A program made the translations under genes and the position numbers. Positions 5,831-13,328 of a DNA stretch of 13,485 nt are shown here, piece by piece (position 1 is the first letter of the stretch; the number at the start of each line of letters is the position of its first letter). The DNA lies in the NCBI GenBank assembly GCA_015487405.1, contig WFPV01000029.1:1-13485 (forward strand), given 5' to 3'. The stretch comes from Aquifex sp. (GTDB lineage: Bacteria > Aquificota > Aquificia > Aquificales > Aquificaceae). Below the pieces are notes generated by a model. It was not told the DNA's origin and searched no databases. It worked only from the letters and a program-made list of their open reading frames with translations.

Positions 5831-6613
5831 ATGAAGTTTTTGATAATTGGAGACATTATAGGAAGACCGGGGAGGAAAGCGCTAAAGGAGTTCCTGCCCA
5901 AACTTAAGAAAGAACTCGGATACGACGTTGTTCTTGCAAACGTGGAAAACGCAGCAGGGGGTTTTGGTATGACAAAGAAAGTTTACAAAGAGTTGAAAAA
6001 CGTAGGGGTCGATGTAATGACCTCCGGTAATCATATCTGGGATAAAAAGGAGGTTTTTGAGTTTATAGATGAAGTTCCCGACCTTCTGAGACCCGCGAAT
6101 TATCCCGAAGGTGTTCCGGGAAAAGGATACGGAGTTTATGAAAAAAACGGAACCAAGTTTGCCGTTATAAATCTCATGGGAAAGGTTTATATGGAATGCA
6201 ATCTGGAAAATCCTTTCCGAGTGTTTGATAAGATCTACGAAGAGGTTTCACAGGAAACGAATATTATCCTCGTAGACTTCCACGCGGAGGCCACATCAGA
6301 GAAGTGGTGTTTTGGTATCTACGCAGACGGAAAAGTCTCCGCGGTTTACGGAACCCACACTCACGTACCTACCGCTGACGAATTCATTCTCAAGAATGGA
6401 ACCGGATATGTTTCAGACGTAGGAATGACCGGAGTATGGTACTCCGCCATAGGAATGAAACCAAAGCAAGCTATAGAGAGGTTGCTCTACGCTATGAAAA
6501 AAAGACTTGAGGTAGAGGATAAAGGGGAAATCGTCTTCAACGCCATACTGGTTGACATAGACGAAGATACGGGAAAAACTAAAAGTATAGAAAGGATAAA
6601 GAGGTTTTTATGA
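5831..6613 (+). CDS. ymdB: YmdB-family metallophosphoesterase (TIGR00282)
   Basis: 260 residues, the normal family length. All metal-binding motifs are present: GDIIGRPGR with D8, NVENAAGGFG with E39 and N40, SGNHIWDKKE with N67 and H68, VDFHAEATSEK with H151, and YGTHTHVPTAD with H176 and H178. The family forms a two-metal phosphodiesterase site. The Bacillus subtilis member hydrolyses 2',3'-cyclic nucleotides in vitro and affects RNA turnover and biofilm decisions; the physiological substrate elsewhere is unclear. No signal peptide, so it should be cytoplasmic. The start at ATG 5831 gives the usual MKFLIIGDIIG N-terminus. Its TGA overlaps the ATG of the lytic transglycosylase gene (ATGA), so the pair is translationally coupled. 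Confidence 0.93.
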   Translation: MKFLIIGDIIGRPGRKALKEFLPKLKKELGYDVVLANVENAAGGFGMTKKVYKELKNVGVDVMTSGNHIWDKKEVFEFIDEVPDLLRPANYPEGVPGKGYGVYEKNGTKFAVINLMGKVYMECNLENPFRVFDKIYEEVSQETNIILVDFHAEATSEKWCFGIYADGKVSAVYGTHTHVPTADEFILKNGTGYVSDVGMTGVWYSAIGMKPKQAIERLLYAMKKRLEVEDKGEIVFNAILVDIDEDTGKTKSIERIKRFL

Positions 6614-8220
6614 GGGGGGTGATTTTACTACTAATACTTTTCGTTGTAGCTTTTTCCCAAGATATTGTAGAAAAGTATGAGTTATATAGGACCTTTTTAG
6701 ACACAAAGGATATTCAACTGGGAAAAAAGCTCCTCGAAAGATATCCAAACGCCCCCTTTAAGAATGAACTCATCCTACGACTTGTAGAACTTACCTACAA
6801 AAGAAATCCTTCCGAAGCCCGAAGACTGCTTAAAAAAGTGAACCTAAAAAGAGTGCCCCCTTCTCGCCAGAGGGAAATTATAAGAATATGGAAGAAGTTT
6901 GGTCTTAGCCTAAAGCCCCTTGTTATCGCTTACCCTGAAAAGTTTCTTTCCCACATAAAGAGGTACCACTTTACCCGTGAGGAAAAAGAACAAATGGCAA
7001 AGAGGCTATTTTACAGAAAGAAATATGAGTATGTAATAAAGCTTTCACAAAATTGTTATTACGTAGGAGTTTCATATTACAGATTGGGAAAACTAAATAA
7101 GGCTGAACGAATCCTGAGGAACTGTGAGATTACTAAAGCAAAGAGGTATCTGATATACCTCTACTTGAGAAAAGGAATGTTTACGAAAGCGGAAAACTTC
7201 GTCAAAGAACTGGCTGACCCTTACTTTTACTACCTGCTCGGCAGAGAGTACCTGGAAAGAGAAAATTTCTTGAAAGCAAAGGAGTTTCTTTCAAAAAGCA
7301 CTTATCCGGAAGCGAGGTTCTACTTAGGTCTATTAAACTACATCGAGGAGAAGTATGAAGAAGCAAAAAGAAACTTTGAGTTGTACTCTCCTCTAAAGGA
7401 TATAGACAAAGCCAAGAAATTCTTTTGGCTTTTCAAAACAAACCTTGCACTGAAAAAGCCGGAAGAGGCTCTCGCCAATCTTCTCAAGGCTTCGAGGTAC
7501 GAAAACTTTTACAGTGCTGTAGCAAAACTATATCTGAATACTAAAGTTTATATACCTGCGGTAAAAACTTCTGGAGAAAAACCCAATTTATTTTTTCAAT
7601 TAAAAGAGATAAGCGAACTCGGATTCCCTTATTACATGAGAATAGAAGCCTTTAGAAACATTGAGGATATAACTACAGGGGACATCCTGCTCCTTAAAGA
7701 TTACGATCCTTACCTCAGTATAAGGCTTGCCGTGAATAAGTACGGTGTAGAATCTAACATTTACAAACTCGTAGCTTACCCTACACCTTTTAAGAATATA
7801 GTGAAACAAGTTTCGAGGAGATTTGGTGTCTCAGAAGCACTGATTTATGCGGTTATGAGGCAAGAAAGCTTATTTAACGTTCACGCAGTTTCTCCCTCGG
7901 GAGCTATGGGGCTTATGCAACTTATGGATTTCACAGCTAAATGGAAAGCAAAGCGTTTAGGCATTAGCGCAAGAGACGTATTTGATGTTTACACAAACAT
8001 AACATTAGGTACAGCATATCTTAGATATCTTCTTGATTACTGGGAAGGAGATCTTGTTAGAGCTATAGCCTCCTACAACGCTGGTCCTGGAGCCGTTAGT
8101 AAATGGAAAGATTACGGAGATGATTACATTTTCATAGAGTTAATTCCCTACAGAGAAACGAGAAAGTACGTCAAGAAAGTTTTATATAACTACTATGTTT
8201 ACAGAGAGCTACTAAAATAA
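6610..8220 (+). CDS. slt: Exported Slt70-like soluble lytic transglycosylase
   Basis: 536 residues with a signal peptide (MRGVILLLILFVVAFSQD). Residues about 20-385 are helical repeats with TPR-like pairs (YVGVSYYRLGKLNKAERIL, YYLLGREYLERENFLKAKEF, ARFYLGLLNYIEEKYEEAKR), the superhelical part seen in Slt70. The C-terminal catalytic domain, about residues 395-536, is a GH23 transglycosylase: FGVSEALIYAVMRQESLFN with catalytic E419, then SPSGAMGLMQLM, then IASYNAGPGAVSKW with N490, then IPYRETRKYVKKVL. It cleaves the MurNAc-GlcNAc bond in peptidoglycan to give 1,6-anhydro ends, in the periplasm. It is coupled to ymdB by a 4-base overlap. Its 3' end overlaps the convergent DUF2203 gene by 9 bases. 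The domain call is secure; whether it acts in turnover or in machine assembly is not shown. Confidence 0.93.
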   Translation: MRGVILLLILFVVAFSQDIVEKYELYRTFLDTKDIQLGKKLLERYPNAPFKNELILRLVELTYKRNPSEARRLLKKVNLKRVPPSRQREIIRIWKKFGLSLKPLVIAYPEKFLSHIKRYHFTREEKEQMAKRLFYRKKYEYVIKLSQNCYYVGVSYYRLGKLNKAERILRNCEITKAKRYLIYLYLRKGMFTKAENFVKELADPYFYYLLGREYLERENFLKAKEFLSKSTYPEARFYLGLLNYIEEKYEEAKRNFELYSPLKDIDKAKKFFWLFKTNLALKKPEEALANLLKASRYENFYSAVAKLYLNTKVYIPAVKTSGEKPNLFFQLKEISELGFPYYMRIEAFRNIEDITTGDILLLKDYDPYLSIRLAVNKYGVESNIYKLVAYPTPFKNIVKQVSRRFGVSEALIYAVMRQESLFNVHAVSPSGAMGLMQLMDFTAKWKAKRLGISARDVFDVYTNITLGTAYLRYLLDYWEGDLVRAIASYNAGPGAVSKWKDYGDDYIFIELIPYRETRKYVKKVLYNYYVYRELLK

Positions 8221-8604
8221 TGTTTCACTTTCTTCAAGTTCCTGTACCGGTCTTCTACCTGCGAATCCTGCATTAAGCTCGTGCCAATACATTATAGTTT
8301 CCTCACCCTCTTTCCAACAGAGCCATATATACCTACCTTCGTGTTCAGATAAAAAATCTATCAAGATGGGATCAAGCCCCTTTATTACACCCCCAAGCTC
8401 TTCAATGCGGGCAAGATGTCTTCTTATTTGGAGCTCAAGCTCTTTTATCCGAGTTTTTAAATACATCTGCTCCAGTTCATCTTCCTGCTCCATAAGTTCT
8501 TCGTATAATCGTGACAACTCTTCCTTCTTTTCCCTTATATCCTCAACTATCGGTTTTATCTTTACGAGGGTTTCCCGTGCCTCTTTTAGTGTAAAAACCT
8601 TCAT
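8212..8604 (-). CDS. DUF2203 family protein
   Basis: 130 residues. The N-terminus FTLKEARETLVKIKPIVEDI is the typical DUF2203 opening. A long charged coiled-coil helix follows (about residues 23-70), then the conserved core: IEELGGVIKGLDPILIDF (67-84), RYIWLCWKEGEETIMYWHE (91-109) and NAGFAGRRPVQEL (111-123). The family's invariant LCWK, YWHE and R-P are all present. Function is unknown; a small soluble cytoplasmic protein is expected. The gene follows the rhodanese gene by 58 bases. The ATG lacks a ribosome binding site but has TATATT 6 bases upstream, so it may have its own leaderless promoter rather than belong to the sox transcript. Its stop overlaps the convergent slt stop region by 9 bases. 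Confidence 0.9.
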   Translation of the reverse strand: MKVFTLKEARETLVKIKPIVEDIREKKEELSRLYEELMEQEDELEQMYLKTRIKELELQIRRHLARIEELGGVIKGLDPILIDFLSEHEGRYIWLCWKEGEETIMYWHELNAGFAGRRPVQELEESETLF

Positions 8605-8610
8605 GCCTTT

Positions 8611-8616
8611 AATATA
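8611..8616 (-). promoter_or_regulatory. Putative -10 element (TATATT) for the DUF2203 gene
   Basis: TATATT on the minus strand ends 6 bases before the ATG, consistent with a leaderless start. A TTGAAA is too close (11 bases) to serve as its -35. The intergenic space is 58 bases. Confidence 0.3.
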
Positions 8617-8662
8617 CCTCTTCTACTTTTCAAGCTTTATGATAAAAGTTAAAGAGGAAACG

Positions 8663-9547
8663 TTAGGGCTCCTTTGGAAGATTCGTTTGGGAGTATTCGT
8701 TCCAGGAACCGTCGTAGAGTTTTACGTTATCGTTCATCTTCAGATAATACTTAATCACATAGTATGTTGCGGCTGACATGAGTCCTTGCCCACAGTAGAG
8801 AATAACTTCTTTTGCGTTCTTTACCCCTACGCTTTCGTAGAAAATAGCTACTTCGTCTTTAGGCTTAAGGAGATAGTATTTCTTTCCGTATTTGTTCACT
8901 CTTTCTTCAAAATCTTGCTTCCAGAATCTGTTCACTGCTTCCTTTATATGTCCGAGTCTCTTCCAGGAACCTGCCTTCCCTTCGTAAAGTTCAGGTGTTC
9001 TTGCATCAAGAATTACAACATCTTTTCTACCGAGAGCTTTCTTAACGTCTTCTAAAGTAGCCCTTATTCTTTCGTTTATCATGAAATCTCCGTAATCTTT
9101 CCCTTCAACTCTTGGATAATCCTTAGTAGTAGGAAGGTCTAAATCTTTCCAGTGGTTGAAACCACCATGAAGAACGTAAACCTTTTTATGCCCTATATAG
9201 TCCAGCCCCCACGCTACGTAAAAAGGAATAAAAGTTCCTTCAGCATCGTAAAGAACAACAGGAGTATCCTTCGTTATTCCGAGCTTTCCAAGTTTTTGAA
9301 CGAACACCTCCGTCGGCACGAAAAATGCGGGTGTTCCATTCTTAGGGAATCTGAAGTTCTCAAAGTGTACCCATTGAGCCCCTGGTATGTGTTCCTTCCA
9401 GTATTCTTTTATACTCTTTCTCAGGTCTAAAATTACTATATTCTCTTTCTTTTTAATCTTTTTGTATAATTCTTTAGGAGAAATTAACATTATTTCTGCA
9501 AAAGATAATGTTATTAATATCAGAATTGCGAATATAAACTTCGCCAT
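8663..9547 (-). CDS. Exported tandem-domain rhodanese (thiosulfate sulfurtransferase family)
   Basis: 294 residues. A hydrophobic signal peptide ends LITLSFAE (about residue 18). Two rhodanese domains follow. The N-terminal one (about 20-140) has IVILDLRKSIKEYWKEHIPG, but its active-site position reads VLYDAEG, with D101 in place of Cys, the usual inactive half. The C-terminal one (about 160-290) has VVILDARTPELYEG and the active loop ILYCGQGLMSAA with C252, plus the closing YDGSWNEYS typical of sulfurtransferases. Such enzymes move sulfane sulfur from thiosulfate or a polysulfide to a thiol acceptor via a Cys persulfide. A periplasmic location with sox genes suggests it handles sulfur from or to the Sox carrier; this is inference. 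A good site (AAAGGAGG) precedes the ATG. It is 96 bases downstream of the metallo-beta-lactamase gene. Confidence 0.92.
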   Translation of the reverse strand: MAKFIFAILILITLSFAEIMLISPKELYKKIKKKENIVILDLRKSIKEYWKEHIPGAQWVHFENFRFPKNGTPAFFVPTEVFVQKLGKLGITKDTPVVLYDAEGTFIPFYVAWGLDYIGHKKVYVLHGGFNHWKDLDLPTTKDYPRVEGKDYGDFMINERIRATLEDVKKALGRKDVVILDARTPELYEGKAGSWKRLGHIKEAVNRFWKQDFEERVNKYGKKYYLLKPKDEVAIFYESVGVKNAKEVILYCGQGLMSAATYYVIKYYLKMNDNVKLYDGSWNEYSQTNLPKEP

Positions 9548-9606
9548 TTTTCAAACCTCCTTTTGGTGATTTCTTTGTGTAAAAAAAATACTTTATTTGT
9601 AACCTC

Positions 9607-9630
9607 TCATCAAATATAAATTTTTGATGA
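9607..9630. repeat. Inverted repeat (8-bp stem) in the gap between the MBL and rhodanese genes
   Basis: tcatcaaa and tttgatga form a perfect 8-bp stem around an 8-base AT-rich loop. On the minus strand a run of eight T follows about 15 bases later (9591-9584), too far for a classical terminator. It could be a weak terminator, an mRNA-processing site or an operator between the two genes. The gap 9548-9643 is the longest gene-free stretch in the window and otherwise holds only the rhodanese ribosome binding site. Confidence 0.4.
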
Positions 9631-9643
9631 ATTTGTTAGAGTT

Positions 9644-10621
9644 TTATTCTTCCATTAACATTTCGTTTTCAATTTCAAAGTAGACGTAATAAGCGTTAAC
9701 AGGATTTACGTTGAAGAATACAGGAACTTGAGCGTATTCAGGATTCATCTCTATTAACTTTTCATTAATTTTTTTTCTAACGCAATCTACATCACAACCT
9801 TCCTCTATCATTTCCCTAATAGCTCTCCTAAGGTCTTTTATATACTGAGCAGTCCAGTTTATCGCTTTCTTTATTTTTTCAGGATTGTCTAAAATCTCAC
9901 CATGTCCGGGCAAAAGTATCTTTACATTCCACTTTGAGATTTCTTCCAGACACTGTAACCAAGTTTTTGAATTTCCAGAACCTAAAAAGGGCAATCTTCC
10001 ATCAAAGACGATATCCCCGCTGAAAAGGACGCCTTCATCGGGGATAAAGATTACGAGGTCCCCGTTGGTATGAGCCTTACAGAGATGTTTAACCTGAAAT
10101 TCCTTTAACTCCTTGTTTACCGTAAGGTATATATTCAAGTCTTTTGAAATCGTTATAGAAGGAGCGGTTAGCTCTGTTCCCTCCATCTCCTTTCCGAGGA
10201 GTTTTTTACGAGCTAAGAAGAAGTTGTAACTGGAAGGTTTTGAAAGGTATTCTAAAGCATACTCGTGGGCTATAACTTCGGCACCAGCTTCTTTCAGTGC
10301 TTTAGCACCGTAGAAGTGGTCCGTGTGGTAGTGGGTTATAACTAAAAATCTTATTGGTTTGTCGGTTACACTACGTATAGTTTCTACAAGTTCTTTTCCA
10401 AGTTTGTATGTGCTAAGGGCATCTACAACGAGAACACCGTCATCCGCAACGTAAAAGTAAGCGTTGGAAATAAAGCCTCTGTTTTTAGGCGAGACCTGTT
10501 CGTAAACGCCAAAAACTCCGTAAACTCTATTTGTAATTTTTCTAAGTGTTTCTTTAATGTGGCTTGGGTAATCCCCTGCAAAAGAGAAACTGATAAGGAC
10601 TAATAAAATCAGAAGGTGCAT
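9644..10621 (-). CDS. Exported metallo-beta-lactamase-fold hydrolase, SoxH-like
   Basis: 325 residues with a signal peptide (MHLLILLVLISFSFAGD). The metallo-beta-lactamase motifs are complete: ITHYHTDHFYG with H97, H99, D101 and H102; CKAHTNGDLVIF with H184; LFSGDIVFDGRLPF with D203; and LLPGHGEI with H240. This predicts a dinuclear zinc site in the periplasm. Two cysteines near the C-terminus (EEGCDVDCVRKK) are unusual and might form a disulfide. Sox clusters often carry such a protein (SoxH), whose exact reaction is not established; a hydrolase acting on a sulfur-linked thiol such as a thioester or persulfide adduct is a plausible role, but inferred. The ATG comes one base after the stop of the upstream DUF302 gene, so it belongs to the same transcript. 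Confidence 0.88.
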   Translation of the reverse strand: MHLLILLVLISFSFAGDYPSHIKETLRKITNRVYGVFGVYEQVSPKNRGFISNAYFYVADDGVLVVDALSTYKLGKELVETIRSVTDKPIRFLVITHYHTDHFYGAKALKEAGAEVIAHEYALEYLSKPSSYNFFLARKKLLGKEMEGTELTAPSITISKDLNIYLTVNKELKEFQVKHLCKAHTNGDLVIFIPDEGVLFSGDIVFDGRLPFLGSGNSKTWLQCLEEISKWNVKILLPGHGEILDNPEKIKKAINWTAQYIKDLRRAIREMIEEGCDVDCVRKKINEKLIEMNPEYAQVPVFFNVNPVNAYYVYFEIENEMLMEE

Positions 10622-10622
10622 A

Positions 10623-11063
10623 TCACATACCTTCTTTTACTTCCTTTATAGCTTCTTTAATATCTTTATCTGCCTTCATAAGCATCTCTACTTCTTCCTT
10701 TCCAAAATACTTTCTAAAGGTCTTTACGAGACCGGGGATATTAATGTAGCCTACTTCTACACTACCGTCAGGTTTTTCCAGGATGTATATTCTGCAGGGA
10801 GCTATAGCTCCAAATTCGGGAAACTTGCGGAGTATCTTCTCACCGTAGTTGAGGTTACATACGTAAAAGACCGTCATTCGGGGCTTATCCGATATATCCA
10901 TTACGGTTAAAACGTTCATGTTCTTTCCGTCCAGGGCAGATTTTAGGAAGAACTTAACCTCTTCAAAATCCATATCCTTTATAGTTTCCTTGTAAAGAAG
11001 CAAGTTTTTATCTTGAGCTGTAAGGAGTATAGGGAATAAAAGTAAGATCAGAACTTTTCTCAT
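10623..11063 (-). CDS. Exported DUF302 protein (second of a tandem pair)
   Basis: 146 residues with a signal peptide (MRKVLILLLFPILLTAQD). The rest is one DUF302 domain: a strand-helix start (LLLYKETIKDMDFEEVKFFL), VFYVCNLNYGEKILRKFPEF (66-84), then IAPCRIYILEKPDGSVEVGY. Two cysteines, C69 and C90, are 20 residues apart, and the paralogous protein encoded just upstream has the same C-x20-C spacing. The family is small and of uncertain function, common in sulfur and hydrogen oxidisers. Its ATG overlaps the stop of the upstream gene (ATGA) and its TGA is one base before the MBL gene. The context suggests a periplasmic partner in Sox sulfur transfer, perhaps through the cysteine pair; this is inference. 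Confidence 0.85.
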   Translation of the reverse strand: MRKVLILLLFPILLTAQDKNLLLYKETIKDMDFEEVKFFLKSALDGKNMNVLTVMDISDKPRMTVFYVCNLNYGEKILRKFPEFGAIAPCRIYILEKPDGSVEVGYINIPGLVKTFRKYFGKEEVEMLMKADKDIKEAIKEVKEGM

Positions 11064-11548
11064 TTGCTCACCTCATCAAGGGTTTTTCTTAAGGTTCTGT
11101 AAGTGTCTACAACCAGTTGAACATCTTCGTTACTTAAATTATCCTTTTCTTCAGCCAAGAATATTATTTCCTTTAGTGTTGTAAGCTTTACAACTCCTTC
11201 CTTTTCATAAACCGCAACACTACACGGAATTAGATTACTCATTGAGGGAACTTTTGTGAGAAGCTCCTTTTTTTGAGGTATATCACAGGCAAGAACTATG
11301 GTGTATTTCATAAAGTCCTTTACTCCCCTTGCCTCTAAAGCCTTGGAGAGGGGAAGCATCCTTATTACCTTTAATCCGTTCTTGTCAAGCTTCGCTTTTA
11401 AATCTTCAACAACCTGGTCAAAATTCTTATTCTTGATTTCCACGGTATAGAAAAGGAGCCTGTAAGGGTCTCCAAAGTAATACTTTATAAAAAACATAAA
11501 AAGAATGATGAGGGAAGCTCCGATGAGGAAGGCAATTAACGTTCTCAC
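11060..11548 (-). CDS. Membrane-anchored DUF302 protein (first of a tandem pair), GTG start
   Basis: From the GTG at 11548 the protein has 162 residues: an N-terminal membrane anchor (RTLIAFLIGASLIILFMFF) and a DUF302 domain with VLACDIPQKKELLTKVPSM, then IPCSVAVYEKEGVVKL. Its cysteines (C88 and C109 from this start) have the same 20-residue spacing as those of the next gene's product, so the two are paralogues; this one is held in the membrane while the other is exported. A GTG six codons further upstream is open, but I prefer 11548. It makes a GTGA overlap with the soxB stop, and GGAGGAGG lies 3 bases before it. The protein most likely faces the periplasm and works with the Sox proteins; its reaction is unknown. 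Confidence 0.82.
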   Translation of the reverse strand: MRTLIAFLIGASLIILFMFFIKYYFGDPYRLLFYTVEIKNKNFDQVVEDLKAKLDKNGLKVIRMLPLSKALEARGVKDFMKYTIVLACDIPQKKELLTKVPSMSNLIPCSVAVYEKEGVVKLTTLKEIIFLAEEKDNLSNEDVQLVVDTYRTLRKTLDEVSK

Positions 11549-13323
11549 TTTCCTCCTCCGTAACACTCGTCGTAGGTGTGGTATTCAGCATCAAGAACCT
11601 TAACGTTGGGCTTAGTTCTAACGTTTATATTCTTTTTCTTCTTTATGTAGTCTATCAGGATTTCGTAAACGGGAACGGGCTTGTAATCCTGCTCTACTGC
11701 GTCAGGCGGCGGGGGAGGTCCTCCGTAAACAGCTACGAGGTATTCTTTCTTGGGTTTTAACTCTTCTCCTCCCACATACACTTTCCTTATTCTGTTGTAC
11801 TGGGGACCGTTTATCTCTATCTCGTATTCTACATTCCAGAGTCTGGACATATCCCCGCCTTGCTGGTAGAAGGGGTCGGGATTAAAGACGTTGTCCGCTA
11901 CGTCTTCCCAAACTGCCTTCAGCTGTTCACCAGTTCTCTTGAGAACGTAGACGTTAGGATAGGTTATTGCAGTGTAGGCGTAAACGTGGTCCACAGTAAT
12001 CTTCTGTCCCGGAAGGACTACCGTTCCCCACCTGTATCCGGGAGAGGTTACTATATCAAGGTCTCCACCGTAGTAGTCGTTTATAGCTTCACCGACGAGC
12101 CAGTCCCAGGTGCTGAAGAAGGTATCCCTCTTGTAGAGCATTACTTCGGCTGTTCCTATTTCTTGGGAGAGTCCCAGTTTCTTATCAAGCTCCGCGTAAT
12201 ACTTGTTTACGAGCTTTTCCGCTTCCCTGTCCGCGGGCATAAGGTTGGAAGCTATAGGATAGAGCTTGTATCTAAAGTCTCTAATCTTTCCGTTTCTTAT
12301 ATCAAGGTCTAACCTTCCTACGAACTTTCCGTGAGAGCCTGCGATAACCACTATGGTGTTAGTTCCGGGAACTTTGTAAGCTTTTGGAACTACGTCGTGG
12401 GTATGTCCGGAGATAATTACGTCTATTCCTTTTACCTTCTTAGCGAGAGCTATATCTAAGAGTAGTCCGTCGTGGGATAGGAGTATAACGGCGTCTACTT
12501 TGTGTTTTTCACGGAGCTCATCAACGTATTGTTGCATAGTATCTTCCCTGATACCGAAGCTCCATCCCTCTACGAACTGTCTGGGATTGGCTATAGGTGT
12601 GAAGGGGAAGGAGTTTCCTATAATTCCGAGTTTTGCTCCTCCCACTTCCTTTATCGCGTAAGGTTTAAATACGAGGTCTCCTTCAAATCCGAACTCGTCA
12701 AGCTGGCGGATGTTCTGGGAGATAAATTCACATCCTGCTTCTTCAAGCTCTTTTATTCTCTTCAGAACCGTTTCCTTACCGAAGGTAAACTCCCAGTGAC
12801 CGACCATAAGGTCGTAGCCGGTCAACTTCATCCAGTCAACTACAGACTTACCTTCGGTGAAGGTTCCAACAGCGGTGGTTATCCAAGTGTCTCCACCGTC
12901 AAGGACGAGAACTTTGTCTCTCCCCCTCTCCGCAATTATTTTCTTTATTAGCCAAGTTATGTGTGCCGCTCCCCCCATCTTCCCGAATTTTTCTGCGAGT
13001 TTTGGAAAGTCCACACAGCTCATAAAGTAGGCCTCAAGTGTTCCAGGGCTAATCTTGTATAGTCTTAGGAAATCCTTTCCTGTAATGGTTCCAGGAAGAC
13101 CTTTCAGGTTTTTGGGAGCTACAAGGTTCATGGGTTCGGAAAAGTAGTGGGGCTTTAGATGTGCGTGCATATCGGTTGTGAAGAGTAAAGTAACATTTCC
13201 TACAGGTTTGAACTCCAGTATGTCTTCAAGGGTCATATTAGCAAGAGCGGAAACGGGATTGGAGGCGAGATACGCCCCCGTAACGATGGCAAGTTCTAAA
13301 AAGTCTCTACGGCTAAGATTCAT
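11545..13323 (-). CDS. soxB: SoxB, Mn-dependent thiosulfohydrolase of the Sox system
   Basis: 592 residues, the usual SoxB length. A twin-arginine signal (NLSRRDFLELAIVTGAYLA) sends the folded protein to the periplasm. The calcineurin-like metal site is seen in TTDMHAHLKPHY (D51, H53), VLDGGDTW (D142, D145), MVGHWEFTFG (173-182, the SoxB version of the 5'-nucleotidase GNHE motif), LLSHDG (H284) and SGHTHD (H307, H309). The C-terminal half is the 5'-nucleotidase C domain (YKRDTFFSTWDWLVGEA, ITVDHVYAYTAITYPNVYVL, QQGGDMSRLWN). SoxB hydrolyses the sulfone from SoxY-bound cysteine-S-thiosulfonate, releasing sulfate. The ATG has AAGGAGG 5 bases upstream and lies 23 bases after the soxX stop, so it is in one operon with soxX. 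The GGGK tail carries the ribosome binding site of the next gene. Confidence 0.97.
   Translation of the reverse strand: MNLSRRDFLELAIVTGAYLASNPVSALANMTLEDILEFKPVGNVTLLFTTDMHAHLKPHYFSEPMNLVAPKNLKGLPGTITGKDFLRLYKISPGTLEAYFMSCVDFPKLAEKFGKMGGAAHITWLIKKIIAERGRDKVLVLDGGDTWITTAVGTFTEGKSVVDWMKLTGYDLMVGHWEFTFGKETVLKRIKELEEAGCEFISQNIRQLDEFGFEGDLVFKPYAIKEVGGAKLGIIGNSFPFTPIANPRQFVEGWSFGIREDTMQQYVDELREKHKVDAVILLSHDGLLLDIALAKKVKGIDVIISGHTHDVVPKAYKVPGTNTIVVIAGSHGKFVGRLDLDIRNGKIRDFRYKLYPIASNLMPADREAEKLVNKYYAELDKKLGLSQEIGTAEVMLYKRDTFFSTWDWLVGEAINDYYGGDLDIVTSPGYRWGTVVLPGQKITVDHVYAYTAITYPNVYVLKRTGEQLKAVWEDVADNVFNPDPFYQQGGDMSRLWNVEYEIEINGPQYNRIRKVYVGGEELKPKKEYLVAVYGGPPPPPDAVEQDYKPVPVYEILIDYIKKKKNINVRTKPNVKVLDAEYHTYDECYGGGK
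11552..11559 (-). promoter_or_regulatory. Ribosome binding site GGAGGAGG inside the soxB 3' end
   Basis: The last codons of soxB (GGA GGA GGA AAG, encoding GGGK) double as a strong Shine-Dalgarno sequence 3-6 bases before the GTG of the first DUF302 gene. This decides that gene's start and implies coupling to soxB translation. Confidence 0.65.
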
Positions 13324-13328
13324 AGAAT

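Noticed and set aside
8366..8776. A 136-codon plus-strand reading frame rich in Ser/Ile/Phe
   Set aside because: It is the reverse of the DUF2203 coiled-coil and the end of the rhodanese gene; both minus-strand genes have clear family motifs and this frame has none.
9584..9630. Intrinsic terminator after the MBL gene
   Set aside because: The stem is AT-rich and the T-run is about 15 bases away, which does not fit a classical terminator.
11860..12951. Two long plus-strand frames (about 150 codons each) opposite soxB
   Set aside because: They are shadows of the well-conserved soxB gene, with low-complexity translations.
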